Below are positions 1 to 9,238 of a stretch of DNA of 64,000 nt, in pieces. The position numbers were made by a program, and so were the translations under genes. The first letter of the stretch is position 1, and each line of letters starts with the position of its first letter. Below the pieces are notes generated by a model, which saw only the letters and a program-made list of their open reading frames with translations, was not told the DNA's origin and did no database searches. Source of the stretch: Mojavia pulchra JT2-VF2 (lineage in GTDB: Bacteria; Cyanobacteriota; Cyanobacteriia; Cyanobacteriales; Nostocaceae); assembly GCA_019359325.1 (NCBI GenBank), contig JAHHHN010000002.1:186001-250000 (forward strand). Direction: 5' to 3'.

Positions 1-338
1 TTGCTAATACCGGTATCCGCAGAGCGCCCGTGATTCAAGGTAAGCTGTTGGGTATTATCTCGATTACCGATATTCTGACAAAAAGCGATTTTGTGGAGAC
101 TCCAAAAGTGTTGCTGCTGGAGGAGAGAATTCAAAAAGCGATCGCGGAAGCTCGTGCTATTTGCACTGAAAACGGTGCTTATTCTAAAGCTTGTGCCGCC
201 GCTTGGGATGAAGTTGAAGAACTCCAAGCAGAAGCCGCTCATCAAAAAGCTGAAGGTATGGAATCAGCCAAACTTTCTTTTGAAGAATACTGTAGAGATA
301 ACCCCAATGCGCCTGAATGCCGAAAGTATAATTCTTGA
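1..338 (+). CDS. CBS domain-CP12 fusion protein, C-terminal part
   Basis: The reading frame is open from base 3 and its start lies before the window. The first ~30 residues are the end of a CBS domain (RRAPVIQGKLLGIISITDIL). The last ~70 residues are a CP12 domain: first Cys pair in AICTENGAYSKACAAAWDEV, then EELQAEAAHQK, then the second pair in YCRDNPNAPECRKYNS. CP12 is the redox-switched linker that binds GAPDH and phosphoribulokinase to slow the Calvin cycle in the dark. CBS-CP12 fusions are a known cyanobacterial family, thought to add adenylate or other ligand sensing, although targets are poorly defined. Both Cys pairs are present, so the redox function looks intact. The 73 bp between this gene and the convergent lptF/G gene hold only a short GATGAGG-type repeat. 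Confidence 0.88.
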   Translation, partial: ANTGIRRAPVIQGKLLGIISITDILTKSDFVETPKVLLLEERIQKAIAEARAICTENGAYSKACAAAWDEVEELQAEAAHQKAEGMESAKLSFEEYCRDNPNAPECRKYNS

Positions 339-414
339 TATTAACTGAGGAGATGAGGGGATGAGGAGAAATAATAATTGTTAGCTTGCTCCCTCTTCTT
401 CCCCTGTTCCTTAG

Positions 415-1590
415 TTATCGTTGGGCAACTCGCATTAATAAAAGTGTTCCTACTCCAAAAAAAATAAAGTTGGGTAACCAAGCCCCCATAAAGGGAGAGA
501 GAACACCTGCCTGTCCCATAGCACCACTAATAAAGAAAATTAAGTAGTACGAAAAAATAACTATGACACTAATCCCAAAACTTGTCCCTCGTCCAGTGCG
601 CTGAGGTACGCTTCCCATAGCTGCACCTACCAAGCCAAAAACTACACAGACAAATGGTAAGGATATTTTTTGTTGAATCCGAACTTCAAGTTTACGAATT
701 TTTTGGCGATCGCCACCAAGACGTTCTACAGCTAGTTGTTCTACCGCTTCCGCAATATTCATCTCGCCATAATCCCGGCTTTTTTCTGCCAGACTCAATG
801 GTGTGCGGGGGAGCCGCAATTGTTGGTGTTCAAACCGCAAAATGTTGCGATAGGAGCGATCAGGAGATACTAAATAAATAGTCCCGTTATAAAAATCCCA
901 AACGTTTTGTGTTGCGTTCCACTGGGCTGATTCTGCCACCACAATTTGATTAAGATTTGCTTCAGAACGGTCTATTATTGTCAGACCTTTCATGTTCTTA
1001 CCATCAAACTGGTCAGCATAAAACAAGCGTGTCAGTATCCTATTTTTAGTACCGTCTTGTTCTTTTGTCTCTCGGTACTCAGGATAAAAAATATTTTGCT
1101 GCTTTAACTTTGGTTTGTCTGACTTAAGAGCTTGTTCTAACGTAGTAGCTGCTTGATAATTTGCTGCTGGCGCTATCTGCTCGTTAAACACAAATGTCAT
1201 TCCTGTGACGATAAAACTCAACATCACAGCTGTCATTACCATGCGATAGACACTCACACCACAGCCACGCAGAGCAATTAGTTCACTCTCGCTAGAAAGA
1301 CGACTATAAGTCATCAAAGTAGCTAGCAGAGTAGACATGGGAAAGGCTAAAACAATGAAGTTTGGCAGCTTTAATAAGAAAACCTGAATAGCGATGTCTA
1401 CGGGTAGTCCAGATTCTACTATTTTCCTAACTAAATCAAATACGGCATCAATTGTTACACCAATTGATGAGAAAGCTCCCACCCCAAATAAAAATGGCGG
1501 TATCAATTCGCTGGTGAGATAGCGATCCATGATCGTAAAAGGCATCAGCGAATTGAGGGTGTAGAAAGATGTGAGCTTTTTTGAGATCAT
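415..1590 (-). CDS. LptF/LptG family permease (YjgP/YjgQ)
   Basis: Inner-membrane permease of the Lpt machine, which extracts lipopolysaccharide from the inner membrane and sends it to the outer membrane. The 391-residue protein has the family plan: hydrophobic helices near residues 30-50, 60-85 and 105-130, a ~150-residue periplasmic region (about 140-290), and three C-terminal helices. The segment MDRYLTSELIPPFLFGVG is typical of the family N-terminus, so the true start may be Met22 rather than Met1. It is the last gene of a minus-strand lptA-lptB-lptF/G run, 170 bp after lptB. Only one permease is present here; cyanobacteria commonly carry a single LptF/G-type protein at this site. Whether it is better called LptF or LptG cannot be decided by eye. 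Confidence 0.9.
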   Translation of the reverse strand: MISKKLTSFYTLNSLMPFTIMDRYLTSELIPPFLFGVGAFSSIGVTIDAVFDLVRKIVESGLPVDIAIQVFLLKLPNFIVLAFPMSTLLATLMTYSRLSSESELIALRGCGVSVYRMVMTAVMLSFIVTGMTFVFNEQIAPAANYQAATTLEQALKSDKPKLKQQNIFYPEYRETKEQDGTKNRILTRLFYADQFDGKNMKGLTIIDRSEANLNQIVVAESAQWNATQNVWDFYNGTIYLVSPDRSYRNILRFEHQQLRLPRTPLSLAEKSRDYGEMNIAEAVEQLAVERLGGDRQKIRKLEVRIQQKISLPFVCVVFGLVGAAMGSVPQRTGRGTSFGISVIVIFSYYLIFFISGAMGQAGVLSPFMGAWLPNFIFFGVGTLLLMRVAQR

Positions 1591-1760
1591 AGGTAAATTT
1601 TAGAATTTAATATCTATAACCTAGACATAGAAAAAGATTTATACCGCATTTAATATCTAGAACAACTTTCCAGTGGCTAATGCAATTAATACTCAGGATT
1701 GATATATCAGAAGCAAGGCTCAAGAATCCTCTGGAAAATTATGAATTCATAACTATTGTT

Positions 1761-2489
1761 TTAGACTTGAAAGTTATCACCCAAGTAATATTGCCGCACG
1801 AGCGGGTTATTGTAGAGTTCATTAGCATTACCAAAAGCAAGAATTTGCCCCTCGCGCATGATATAGGCGCGATCGGTGATAGCTAAGGTTTCGCGGACAT
1901 TGTGATCTGTAATTAGAATACCCATACCGCGATCGCGTAGTCGTGCCACAATTTGCTGAATTTCAGCAACTGCAATTGGATCTACTCCAGCAAAAGGTTC
2001 ATCCAAAAGTAGAAATTTTGGGCCTTCTCTACCAGCCGCTAAAGCTCTAGCTAATTCCGTCCGGCGTCGCTCACCACCAGAAAGTTGAATTCCTTTACTG
2101 TTAGCCACTTTTTCCAAACGAAACTCCCGTAGTAAATTTTGCATTCGCCCCGACCACTCCCAGTGTGGCACATTGGTTTGCTCAAGCACTAGAAGTATGT
2201 TGTCTTTTACCGAAAGCTGGCGAAAAACACTGGCTTCCTGGGCCAAATATCCAATACCCAACCGTGCCCGTTTGTGCATTGGCATACCAGTAATATCTAA
2301 ATTATCTAGCCAGACTTTTCCTTGGTTGGGCTTTTCTAAACCTGTAGCAATGTAAAATGTCGTCGTTTTGCCAGCTCCATTGGGCCCTAATAAACCTACT
2401 ATTTCTCCTTGGGCAACAGAAAGGCTGACCCGATTGACAATGAGCCGTTTGCCATAAGATTTGTGGATATTCTCTAAAATGATTTTCAC
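1761..2489 (-). CDS. lptB: LPS export ABC transporter ATP-binding protein LptB
   Basis: Cytoplasmic ATPase that powers the LptBFG lipopolysaccharide transporter. The 242 residues are a single ABC domain: Walker A GPNGAGKTT at ~35-43, Q-loop region AQEASVFRQ, signature LSGGERRRTELARAL, Walker B and D-loop LLLDEPFAGVDPIA, and switch His in ITDHNVRETL. The SGGERRR signature and DHNVRETL switch region are typical of LptB rather than of amino-acid importers. It lies between lptA (30 bp upstream) and the permease gene, so the three genes probably form one transcription unit. Confidence 0.94.
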   Translation of the reverse strand: MKIILENIHKSYGKRLIVNRVSLSVAQGEIVGLLGPNGAGKTTTFYIATGLEKPNQGKVWLDNLDITGMPMHKRARLGIGYLAQEASVFRQLSVKDNILLVLEQTNVPHWEWSGRMQNLLREFRLEKVANSKGIQLSGGERRRTELARALAAGREGPKFLLLDEPFAGVDPIAVAEIQQIVARLRDRGMGILITDHNVRETLAITDRAYIMREGQILAFGNANELYNNPLVRQYYLGDNFQV

Positions 2490-2519
2490 GGCTAGTGCGT
2501 CCTTTCTTAGTAATTAATG

Positions 2520-3029
2520 CTAATTAGAACGCTTTAAAGGTGGCGTTTGAGGCGCAGGTTTAGCAGCTTGTCCACCAAGCTGGCCATCTTCTACCATATA
2601 AATAGACTCTACCTGACGATTAGATTGGGGTAAGGCCACAAATCGTCCCTCGTCAATGAGATATGTTACTCTCTCCGCCCGCATACTATTGCCACCCTGT
2701 TGCAAAATATAGACGTTGCCACTGAAATCAATTCGGCGTTCTTTACTAAAGTATTGTGCTTGGGCAGCTGTTGCCTGAATTTGGCGAGCAGGATACAACA
2801 TTTGTACGTTGCCGCGAGCAGTTACTACTTGGCTTTTGGCGTCATATTCTTGCACATCAGAGCGGATGGTAAGAGGGCGATTTCCCCCAGAGGTTTGTGC
2901 GGTGGCGGTTTGTACTTGGGGAGGAAACGCCATTGCGCCCAAGAGTGTAACGGGTAGCATTAAGGCTAATACACAGCGGTGTATCTGTGAGCTGGGCAGT
3001 TGATAGCGCGGCATCATAGCAATTTGCAA
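2520..3029 (-). CDS. lptA: LptA/OstA-like LPS transport protein
   Basis: Periplasmic bridge protein of the Lpt pathway. The 169-residue product has a hydrophobic export segment (about residues 20-40, VLALMLPVTLLGAMAF), then an OstA-type beta-jellyroll stretch: LTIRSDVQEYDAKSQVVTA, GNVQMLYPARQIQATAAQAQ and RRIDFSGNVYILQQGGNSM are successive strands of this fold. The C-terminal ~30 residues are Pro/Gln-rich and probably disordered. It is the first gene of the lptA-lptB-lptF/G operon. It is short compared with some LptA proteins but carries the core domain. Identification rests on fold-like strand repeats plus the neighbours. Confidence 0.85.
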   Translation of the reverse strand: MQIAMMPRYQLPSSQIHRCVLALMLPVTLLGAMAFPPQVQTATAQTSGGNRPLTIRSDVQEYDAKSQVVTARGNVQMLYPARQIQATAAQAQYFSKERRIDFSGNVYILQQGGNSMRAERVTYLIDEGRFVALPQSNRQVESIYMVEDGQLGGQAAKPAPQTPPLKRSN

Positions 3030-3577
3030 TTTAAAATTTCAGCTTGTATTCTAATTATCGCAAGTACTTTATCCAGAGGCGAAATATACCATCTGGACTA
3101 ATTTCGGTTAAATCCTGACTGGCACTATTGACGCTTACCCCAACCTGAAGGTTTCGCTAACAGCCCTCTTTTGGTATTCAGCTTTCAAGAAAACTTGTAA
3201 TAGTAGTTCTTACAGCATGAGGAGACCAAAGGATAGCCTTCGATTCTTACTGGCTATCTAAAACTGCTAGTTAAGCTTCTTACAGCTTGGTATTTTTTTC
3301 AGGGTTACGCAAAATATCTCTCAAACTCTTAATTTCTAGCCTAATCGTGTCAAAAAGGTGCAGGGGTAAGGGTCATCTGCAAGAACCCCTGCATCAGGCT
3401 AACCCTTTCGACATTGCAAGACTCACCGGAATGCCTCACCGCTGCGGATGTACGCGTAATTTTTTAGACGTTTCCAAAAATCTTTTATTGTGGGCTTTAA
3501 AAAAGTTTTTAGATAATAGTCTTATTTGCGTGTACTTGGTCATATTGCGATCGCCATAACTAGCTAATTGCCAATTT
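3030..3577. other. Intergenic region upstream of the lpt operon
   Basis: This 548-bp gap lies between the lptA start and the end of the DUF309 gene, both on the minus strand. It should hold the lptA promoter and the terminator of the ftrC-DUF309 unit. No convincing coding region was found; a 90-codon plus-strand frame at 3287-3559 has no recognisable product. The only clear structure is a nested stem at 3337-3401, listed separately. Confidence 0.6.
3337..3401 (-). terminator. Nested stem-loop, possible terminator or structured RNA
   Basis: An inner 11-bp stem joins 3357-3367 (GGTGCAGGGGT) to 3385-3395 (ACCCCTGCATC, one G-T pair) around a 17-nt loop. An outer 6-bp stem joins 3337-3342 (TAGCCT) to 3396-3401 (AGGCTA). 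Read on the minus strand the inner stem is followed directly by a TTTTT run, as in an intrinsic terminator for the DUF309 gene about 180 bp upstream. The long loop and the second enclosing stem are not usual for a simple terminator, so a small RNA remains possible. Confidence 0.4.
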
Positions 3578-3988
3578 CTAATTCTCTGAGTTAAGTTCCT
3601 CATCAATTAGCACAATTCTAGGTAAGGGCAAGGTGTCAGCTTCACCCAGGTCATCATTAGCAATCTTGTCTGGGCCTGCTTTTTGCAATGCTTGCAACAA
3701 AGCCGTGCTTTGGTTGAATAATTCTGCTACATCGATGCCACCATAACTTGACGGGTAACTTCGTAGGCGATTGCTGCCTTCTCCCAGTAGAATTACGGAA
3801 CCTCGCCAGTTATAGTTACTCAGATGATACAATGCCACAGCAATTTGCAGAATACCTTGGTAAAAGGTTTTTTCTGGTTCACTGGCTTCGATCCATAAAG
3901 CTTCTAAAGTATCATGACAGGCGTAGAACTGCCCAGAATTGAACTGTTCTACACCTTGCCAAAACTCTTGGGGCATGGTTTCACTCAT
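3578..3988 (-). CDS. DUF309 domain protein
   Basis: Small protein (136 aa) of the DUF309 family, function unknown. The family signature is visible: EFWQGVEQFNSGQFYACHDT followed by LEALWIEASEPEKTFYQGIL, that is, the F-x-x-x-H-D-x-L-E-x-x-W pattern in a helical bundle. Its start codon overlaps the stop codon of ftrC (ATGA, 3985-3988), so the two are translationally coupled. The shared operon hints at a redox-linked role, but nothing in the sequence proves it. The C-terminal ~25 residues are acidic and outside the domain. Confidence 0.85.
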   Translation of the reverse strand: MSETMPQEFWQGVEQFNSGQFYACHDTLEALWIEASEPEKTFYQGILQIAVALYHLSNYNWRGSVILLGEGSNRLRSYPSSYGGIDVAELFNQSTALLQALQKAGPDKIANDDLGEADTLPLPRIVLIDEELNSEN

Positions 3989-4353
3989 GCCATACTATCT
4001 CGCACTTCTTTGATTGTTTCTAAAAGAATTTCTTGCTGTTCTCCGGCAAACTCATTGTCTGAGGTGAGGAACAACATACAATGACATTCTTTGCGTTCTC
4101 GCATAGGTACACAAGGACAGTTCCAATATGCAGCGTTAACCTCAGCTTCTTTGTCTTCGTAATGCCGACAGGGGCACAAAGGCGCACCAAGTTCGTCTTT
4201 ATGCTTGGCTAGCCCTTCAATGACGACTGCGGTAACCGAGGGTTCAGAGCAGAAGTATGTTCCAGTACGCTTGGCGTATTGCTCGGAAAAATGCCGCATT
4301 GCCTCTAGGCTTTTATCGCTAGATTTTGTGTTAACTTCTTCTGATGAGATCAT
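3985..4353 (-). CDS. ftrC: Ferredoxin-thioredoxin reductase catalytic (beta) chain
   Basis: Catalytic subunit that carries electrons from photosystem-I-reduced ferredoxin to thioredoxin, switching carbon metabolism with light. The 122-residue protein has the full cysteine set: Cys in YFCSEPSVTA, then the CPC of APLCPCRHYED, the CPC of NCPCVPMRERKECHC and the final CHC. These ligate the 4Fe-4S cluster and form the active-site disulfide. Length matches the family. It is the first gene of a two-gene unit with DUF309, with which it overlaps by 4 bp. The variable chain gene ftrV is not in this window. Confidence 0.96.
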   Translation of the reverse strand: MISSEEVNTKSSDKSLEAMRHFSEQYAKRTGTYFCSEPSVTAVVIEGLAKHKDELGAPLCPCRHYEDKEAEVNAAYWNCPCVPMRERKECHCMLFLTSDNEFAGEQQEILLETIKEVRDSMA

Positions 4354-4567
4354 TAAATCAGCCGCTCATAATTTAAATATTTCTTTGCATTGTACATCAG
4401 CCTTACTGGGCTATTGCTGGGGATATTTCCCCAACCTTACCAACTAAACTTAACCTACATTTGCTCAAAGGCTTGTATGCCTTGGTTGCTGGGATCAAAA
4501 AAAATCTTGGTAATCACAGAAGCTTAACTTTTAATCATAGTGGCAAAATTTTGTATGGTATGCATCA

Positions 4568-5719
4568 CTAATGCAATGATTTTTGTAGTTGGGGTTGGAG
4601 TTCTTGTTCGCTTTGCAAGATGATGCCAGAGTAATCTTGATTGACTACCATTTGTTCTGACGGTGAAGAATGCCACAAAACCCAGCGGCTACCTAAAGCA
4701 AGCGAAGAAAGACTTAGGGCGTTTTGTGTTAGCCAAATCAAGGGGTAGCCTTCAGGAATAGGTGTGCTAGCGTCTTCTTGGGCAGTAGTTGCTGCTAAGG
4801 CTTCTTGAACCACGCGATCGCCTTTAACTAAACCTGTAAGTGCTGTCCACAGTTGCACCTGCATCTGTTGGCGCTGGGCATAAAAATATAGTGATGCTGC
4901 GGCTATTACAGCTTGTTCAAAGTTCTCTTCTTCCCAATTAGCAGCGCTATCAAGAGCAATAATGATTTCTTGTCCACCTGTGACTATTTCTAACTCCCGT
5001 ACTCTTAATTCGCCGTAGCGGGCGCTGGTGCGCCAGTGGATGAGGCGGATGGGATCTCCAAGACGGTAGGGACGTAGCGATCGCACAAGTCCTGTTGTCG
5101 CTGTTTGCAAGGGTCTAGCACGAGGATCGCTTCTAGTACTATCTTTTTGCCCCATTTCATCGACTAAGGGGCAGCGAGCCAGGGGTAATACTGTAGGATA
5201 GACAATTGCTGTTGCTGGACAGTGGCGCTGACGACGACACCAAAACAATCCCAAAGGCGCACCACTCACCAATTCTACTGTGTGCCAACGATAGACACCC
5301 CGGCGCTGGGTAGGATGATAGTATACCCAACGGTAATTTTCTTGAGGGGAAATTGTCTCTATTGCCTTGGTTACTGGTTTTCCCAAAATAAAGGGCAGTA
5401 TATCCTCAACTTGCAGCAAGCTTACAGTCCGCTGTGTCTGGTTATAGATTTCTAATTCGACTGTCAGCTCATCTCCTGCTGTCACAGGTTCGATGGGGCG
5501 GCGTTTGACAACTAAACCTGAAAGCGATCGCGGTGGTAAGACGGCTGCTACGCCTAACAGCGCAAAACTGACTCCGCTGATCGCGTATAGCCAGCCTGCC
5601 ATTGTATTAATAGCAGCCCCAAAAAAACAAATAGCTATTCCTGCTAGCACCCAACCGCTGTATGCAGGGGCACAAGCGCGGGTTTGTAACCAGTTGATGG
5701 CGGGTGTGATGATTTTCAT
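4568..5719 (-). CDS. DUF58 domain membrane protein
   Basis: Membrane protein (383 aa) of the DUF58 family, often linked to MoxR ATPases and von Willebrand-type proteins and sometimes to cell-envelope or transglutaminase genes. Two hydrophobic helices sit at about residues 20-60. The hallmark DUF58 segment is GDPIRLIHWRTSARYGELRV, about two thirds along, followed by a region like a degenerate vWA fold (EIIIALDSAANW). Two HIP1-type octamer cores fall within the gene. No MoxR or transglutaminase partner is adjacent here, so a specific role cannot be proposed. Confidence 0.85.
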   Translation of the reverse strand: MKIITPAINWLQTRACAPAYSGWVLAGIAICFFGAAINTMAGWLYAISGVSFALLGVAAVLPPRSLSGLVVKRRPIEPVTAGDELTVELEIYNQTQRTVSLLQVEDILPFILGKPVTKAIETISPQENYRWVYYHPTQRRGVYRWHTVELVSGAPLGLFWCRRQRHCPATAIVYPTVLPLARCPLVDEMGQKDSTRSDPRARPLQTATTGLVRSLRPYRLGDPIRLIHWRTSARYGELRVRELEIVTGGQEIIIALDSAANWEEENFEQAVIAAASLYFYAQRQQMQVQLWTALTGLVKGDRVVQEALAATTAQEDASTPIPEGYPLIWLTQNALSLSSLALGSRWVLWHSSPSEQMVVNQDYSGIILQSEQELQPQLQKSLH

Positions 5720-5965
5720 AATTCCTTTCTAGCCCAACGATGCCTAAAATTCATAGTAATTCAGGGTTTTACTAAAGAATTTATGAAGACCATCTCTAAA
5801 ACAAGACATTTACCTACGTAAACGGTAGATTAATCATCTAAGTAAGAGTACGGTTGACGTAAATAAAACCAGTTAACCTGATGCAGTGGTTTAACTGTGT
5901 ATTTTTTATGTCAAGACTAAGTTTAAACGTTGCTTTTAACCTGATATCTGCCAAAGGAAGCGCTA

Positions 5966-7162
5966 ATGGATGTCACATCACAGTTACCCATTCCTCTACC
6001 ACCTCCTCCACTACCCCCACAGCGGCTACATAAAAAGATAGTTTCAATTCAGAAGATGGTACGCGATGCGTATAAGCAGCAAGCCTCTGATATCCATATT
6101 CGTGTAGGAGAGTTACCGCGATTTCGAGTTCGGGGTCAGATGGAGGTATATGAGTTAGCAGAGGTAGTAACACCAAAAATTTTTGAAGCGTACTTGAATG
6201 AGATTCTTACTCCTTCAGGACAACAACGATTTGCTAAAACCAAAGAACTTGATACGGCGATTGTTTATCCTGGGTTTTTGCGCTGTCGTGTCAACTGTTT
6301 TCAAACTCTAACTGGTGGTGCAATAGTTCTGCGGTTAATTACACTACACGTCCCAAGTATAGATAGCTTGGGGCTACCACCGATTCTCAAAGATATTATT
6401 AACAAAAAACAAGGATTAATTTTAGTTACAGGGCCAACTGGGTCGGGAAAGTCTACAACTATAGCGTCAATGATTCGCTATCTCAACGAGACAGTACAAA
6501 AACACATCATCACTATTGAAGACCCAATAGAATATGTTCACACTTCCCAAAATTGCTTGATTAGTCAACGGGAAGTAGGTTTGCATACCCATGACTTTCA
6601 TGATGCTTTGCGAGGGGTATTACGGGAAGACCCAGATGTAATTTTAGTTGGAGAAGTGCGCGATCGCATTACTGTAGATACTGCCCTAAAAGCGGCACAA
6701 ACGGGTCACTTAGTCTTAGGCACTCTCCATTCTAAAGATACTATTGGGGCAATTAATCGCTTACTCAACATCTATAACCCAGATGAACAAGCAGTAATGC
6801 GTATGCAAATTGTCGAGTCACTGGTTGCTGTTGTTGCCCAAAGGTTACTATCCACGACAGATGGTAGCCGCTGTGCAGCTATGGAAATTTTGCTCAATAC
6901 GCCCACAATGCAAGATTACTTACTCAAGGGTGAAGAAGCAGAAGCTTATCAACTTATGGAAACTAGCAGCAAAGAAGGTATGAAAGTAATGAATGATGCC
7001 CTTTGCGAGTTGATGCTAAATGGTCAAATTACTTTTGAGGATGCTTACAATATCTCGCCGGATATCGGTGATTTGCGTCGTCGTGCCCGCAATGATGGTC
7101 TAGATCCATCTCGTTCTACACGACGTGATGCTTACACTGCTTATAGCTATAGCCCACGTTGA
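5966..7162 (+). CDS. PilT-like type IV pilus retraction ATPase
   Basis: Hexameric secretion-type ATPase of the PilT/GspE family (398 aa) that disassembles type IV pili at the inner membrane, driving twitching or DNA uptake. An N-terminal Pro-rich tail (IPLPPPPLPPQRL) precedes the PilT N-domain (QQASDIHIRVGELPRFRVRG). Walker A is GPTGSGKSTT, the Asp box is IEDPIEY, Walker B is ILVGEVRD and the His box is AAQTGHLVLGTLHSKD. A GGAAG ribosome-binding-like site lies just upstream of the ATG. It stands alone, without pilB or pilC, so it may be a second PilT/PilU-type paralog. The first retraction ATPase of this organism probably lies elsewhere. Confidence 0.9.
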   Translation: MDVTSQLPIPLPPPPLPPQRLHKKIVSIQKMVRDAYKQQASDIHIRVGELPRFRVRGQMEVYELAEVVTPKIFEAYLNEILTPSGQQRFAKTKELDTAIVYPGFLRCRVNCFQTLTGGAIVLRLITLHVPSIDSLGLPPILKDIINKKQGLILVTGPTGSGKSTTIASMIRYLNETVQKHIITIEDPIEYVHTSQNCLISQREVGLHTHDFHDALRGVLREDPDVILVGEVRDRITVDTALKAAQTGHLVLGTLHSKDTIGAINRLLNIYNPDEQAVMRMQIVESLVAVVAQRLLSTTDGSRCAAMEILLNTPTMQDYLLKGEEAEAYQLMETSSKEGMKVMNDALCELMLNGQITFEDAYNISPDIGDLRRRARNDGLDPSRSTRRDAYTAYSYSPR

Positions 7163-7302
7163 GGGAAGTGCTGAGTGGGTGCTGAAATTATCCCTCGGTC
7201 TTGAGAACGGGGGATTTCGTGGTCATAGGGAATAATATATTAAAAAAGCCCCAATAACTTCTTTTCCTATTTAAAGCTATCTAGAAAACTTAGGTAATGA
7301 TG

Positions 7303-7890
7303 TCAATTTTTCCGCTGTAACCAAGCAAAAACTTCATCAACAGAGAGTGTCAATTTTAAATCTTTTAACACTGTTAATATATCTTTTCCTATTAACAAAT
7401 CAGGCAAAGAATTAGGCTGATAAACTAAAATAGAGCGTTCACTTGGGTCAATTAACCATCCTAGCTGACTGCCATTTCTCAAACAGTGTAAAATATTGCC
7501 AGTTACTTTAGTTTGACTTTGAGCCGGGGAAAGAATTTCTATTACCCAATCGGGTGCAAAATCAATACCACTGCTAATAATTTCACCGCTTTCATCCAGT
7601 GGTAGTTTATTGCTGGAGATAACAACTACATCAGGAACTACTGAACGATTACCGCAGGTACAGCGCAATTCAGGAAAGGCTTCGTAGTTACTTCCCAACC
7701 CATCAATGACTGAAACTAAACGTTTTTGTAATAAACTGTGTTTAGCCCCTCCCATAGGTTTCTGAATTGCCTCTCCATTAATATATTCCCAAGCTGGTGA
7801 CTCCTCAATGTATGGAAGTTTTAAGAACTCCTCTAAAGTGGTGCTTTTTGGAACTGTAGTTTTTCCTTGCGTCAACCCAATATTTTTCAT
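7303..7890 (-). CDS. Uma2 family (DUF820) putative endonuclease
   Basis: Member of the Uma2/DUF820 family (195 aa), with a restriction-endonuclease-like fold and many copies in cyanobacteria. Characteristic blocks are TLEEFLKLPYIEESPAWEYI, GEAIQKPMGGAKHSLLQKRL, the catalytic-type PDVVVIS and DWVIEILSPAQSQTKVTGNI. It shares the whole layout with the gene at 32518-33081, so the two are paralogs. The biological role of Uma2 proteins is not settled; nuclease activity is inferred from the fold. No toxin-antitoxin partner is visible next to it. Confidence 0.88.
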   Translation of the reverse strand: MKNIGLTQGKTTVPKSTTLEEFLKLPYIEESPAWEYINGEAIQKPMGGAKHSLLQKRLVSVIDGLGSNYEAFPELRCTCGNRSVVPDVVVISSNKLPLDESGEIISSGIDFAPDWVIEILSPAQSQTKVTGNILHCLRNGSQLGWLIDPSERSILVYQPNSLPDLLIGKDILTVLKDLKLTLSVDEVFAWLQRKN

Positions 7891-8137
7891 AGTTTGGTTA
7901 CAAGCAAAAGCAGGTTAGCCATTGGAACAAGTAGCATTTTGAGATCAACATTGTTCTAGTCTTCCCTTTCTAGTATAGGCTGAAGCTTTAACTAGTCTTG
8001 AGCGATCACCTCCTAACTTTAACTCCAGCCAATAACTTTTATTCTGTTTGTTGCACGGTAGTATCGGACTGCTGGCACTGGCAACTTAGATTAATAATCT
8101 AAATGCATCATTCAGCGCTTCATCGTTTGGAAAAGCA

Positions 8138-8989
8138 TTATCTAGTTAAATTCAGTAGAGTTTCACAAAAATCTGATTTACTGCAATTGGTTAATCCAGT
8201 TCTTAAATACTTAATTGAAAATTCCTTAAAGCCTGGGTGCTCGTTTAAGAAAATACGGTAGAAAGTAGCCTGATTCCCAGAGAGAACATAATCTTCCATC
8301 CCACCCTGTCCAACATAGTTAATCCAACGTGCCTGAAACTTTACTTCTAAGAAATATAGTGTTGAGTATTGCTTCCACTCTGACTCAAGATTATTCTCAT
8401 ATTCATATAAAGCATCTTTCCAAGTACCACTAGAAATTATAAATGTTGGAGAATGATATTTAATAGCATTTTCAGCCATGTGGATTTTTTCAAGACTGAA
8501 GTAGAATCCTGACGTTCCATCTGAAGACTTTGGTACGTAATATTCACCTAACTTATTTAATTGGACATAGATAGGCCCATAATAAGTGCGATGTCTCGAT
8601 TGAAATGGTGTCTTAGGTAGGGAATTTGCTGTGTAATTAAACCTTGTTTTTGAATTCTCTATTAAATAACTTTCGAGTTGAGACAGAAAAAGTACTAGCT
8701 CAGATTTAGGCATTAATGGTGCTTGCCAATAGCGGATTTTGACATCTTTTTGACCACACTCGTCAACAAGTTGCTCAAAGGCAGTTTTTCGATGATGTCC
8801 AATAAAACGAGTTTTTAAAGATCCGGCTTGACCTATATAAGCTGTAGGCTCTTGATCTGTACCTATAAAATAAATGCCTCCGCATGTGGGAAGCAATTTT
8901 TTATCAATGTATAAAATCCAGGGAAGTTTAGTTACGTTAATAGATTTAGCAGTGGCAATAATTTTAGAGGGGTATACTTTCTGTTTCAT
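8138..8989 (-). CDS. GIY-YIG domain protein of unknown role
   Basis: A 283-residue protein with an N-terminal GIY-YIG nuclease-like domain. The two half-motifs are GGIYFIGTD (about 36-44) and AYIGQAGSLKTRFIGHHRK (about 50-68), with the conserved Arg and a later Glu in LSQLESYLIENSKTRFNY. The C-terminal half (about 130-283) is not recognised and holds several aromatic-rich segments. GIY-YIG proteins include homing, repair and restriction nucleases; the unknown second half prevents a choice. There is no obvious partner gene, and the A/T-rich codon use differs from the typA gene beside it, which would fit an accessory gene. Confidence 0.7.
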   Translation of the reverse strand: MKQKVYPSKIIATAKSINVTKLPWILYIDKKLLPTCGGIYFIGTDQEPTAYIGQAGSLKTRFIGHHRKTAFEQLVDECGQKDVKIRYWQAPLMPKSELVLFLSQLESYLIENSKTRFNYTANSLPKTPFQSRHRTYYGPIYVQLNKLGEYYVPKSSDGTSGFYFSLEKIHMAENAIKYHSPTFIISSGTWKDALYEYENNLESEWKQYSTLYFLEVKFQARWINYVGQGGMEDYVLSGNQATFYRIFLNEHPGFKEFSIKYLRTGLTNCSKSDFCETLLNLTR

Positions 8990-9191
8990 TGTTTGATGTA
9001 CAGCTAGCTATATTGCAAAGGATTTCAATCAGCCATTACTATTTCTAGAATGCCCAAAATTTCCTTACGTATAACCCAACTCATTGCTAGACATTTGACA
9101 AAATTAATTTCTAAGCTAGATCCGGCTATGAAGTTCAGGTGTATGAAACGTTATCATTTAATCCCTTGAAAAATGGTGTCAATAACAAAAT

Positions 9192-9217
9192 AAAAAGCCC
9201 GCAGATGCGGGCTTTTT
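9192..9217 (-). terminator. Intrinsic terminator of typA
   Basis: Perfect 11-bp stem: AAAAAGCCCGC at 9192-9202 pairs with GCGGGCTTTTT at 9207-9217 around the loop AGAT. It starts 22 bp after the typA stop codon. The A and T tracts on either side make it work in both directions. Confidence 0.85.
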
Positions 9218-9238
9218 AAATCAATTAAGTAATTTTGC

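Noticed and set aside
3287-3559. 90-codon plus-strand frame in the lpt upstream gap
   Set aside because: It runs through the nested stem-loop and has no recognisable product.
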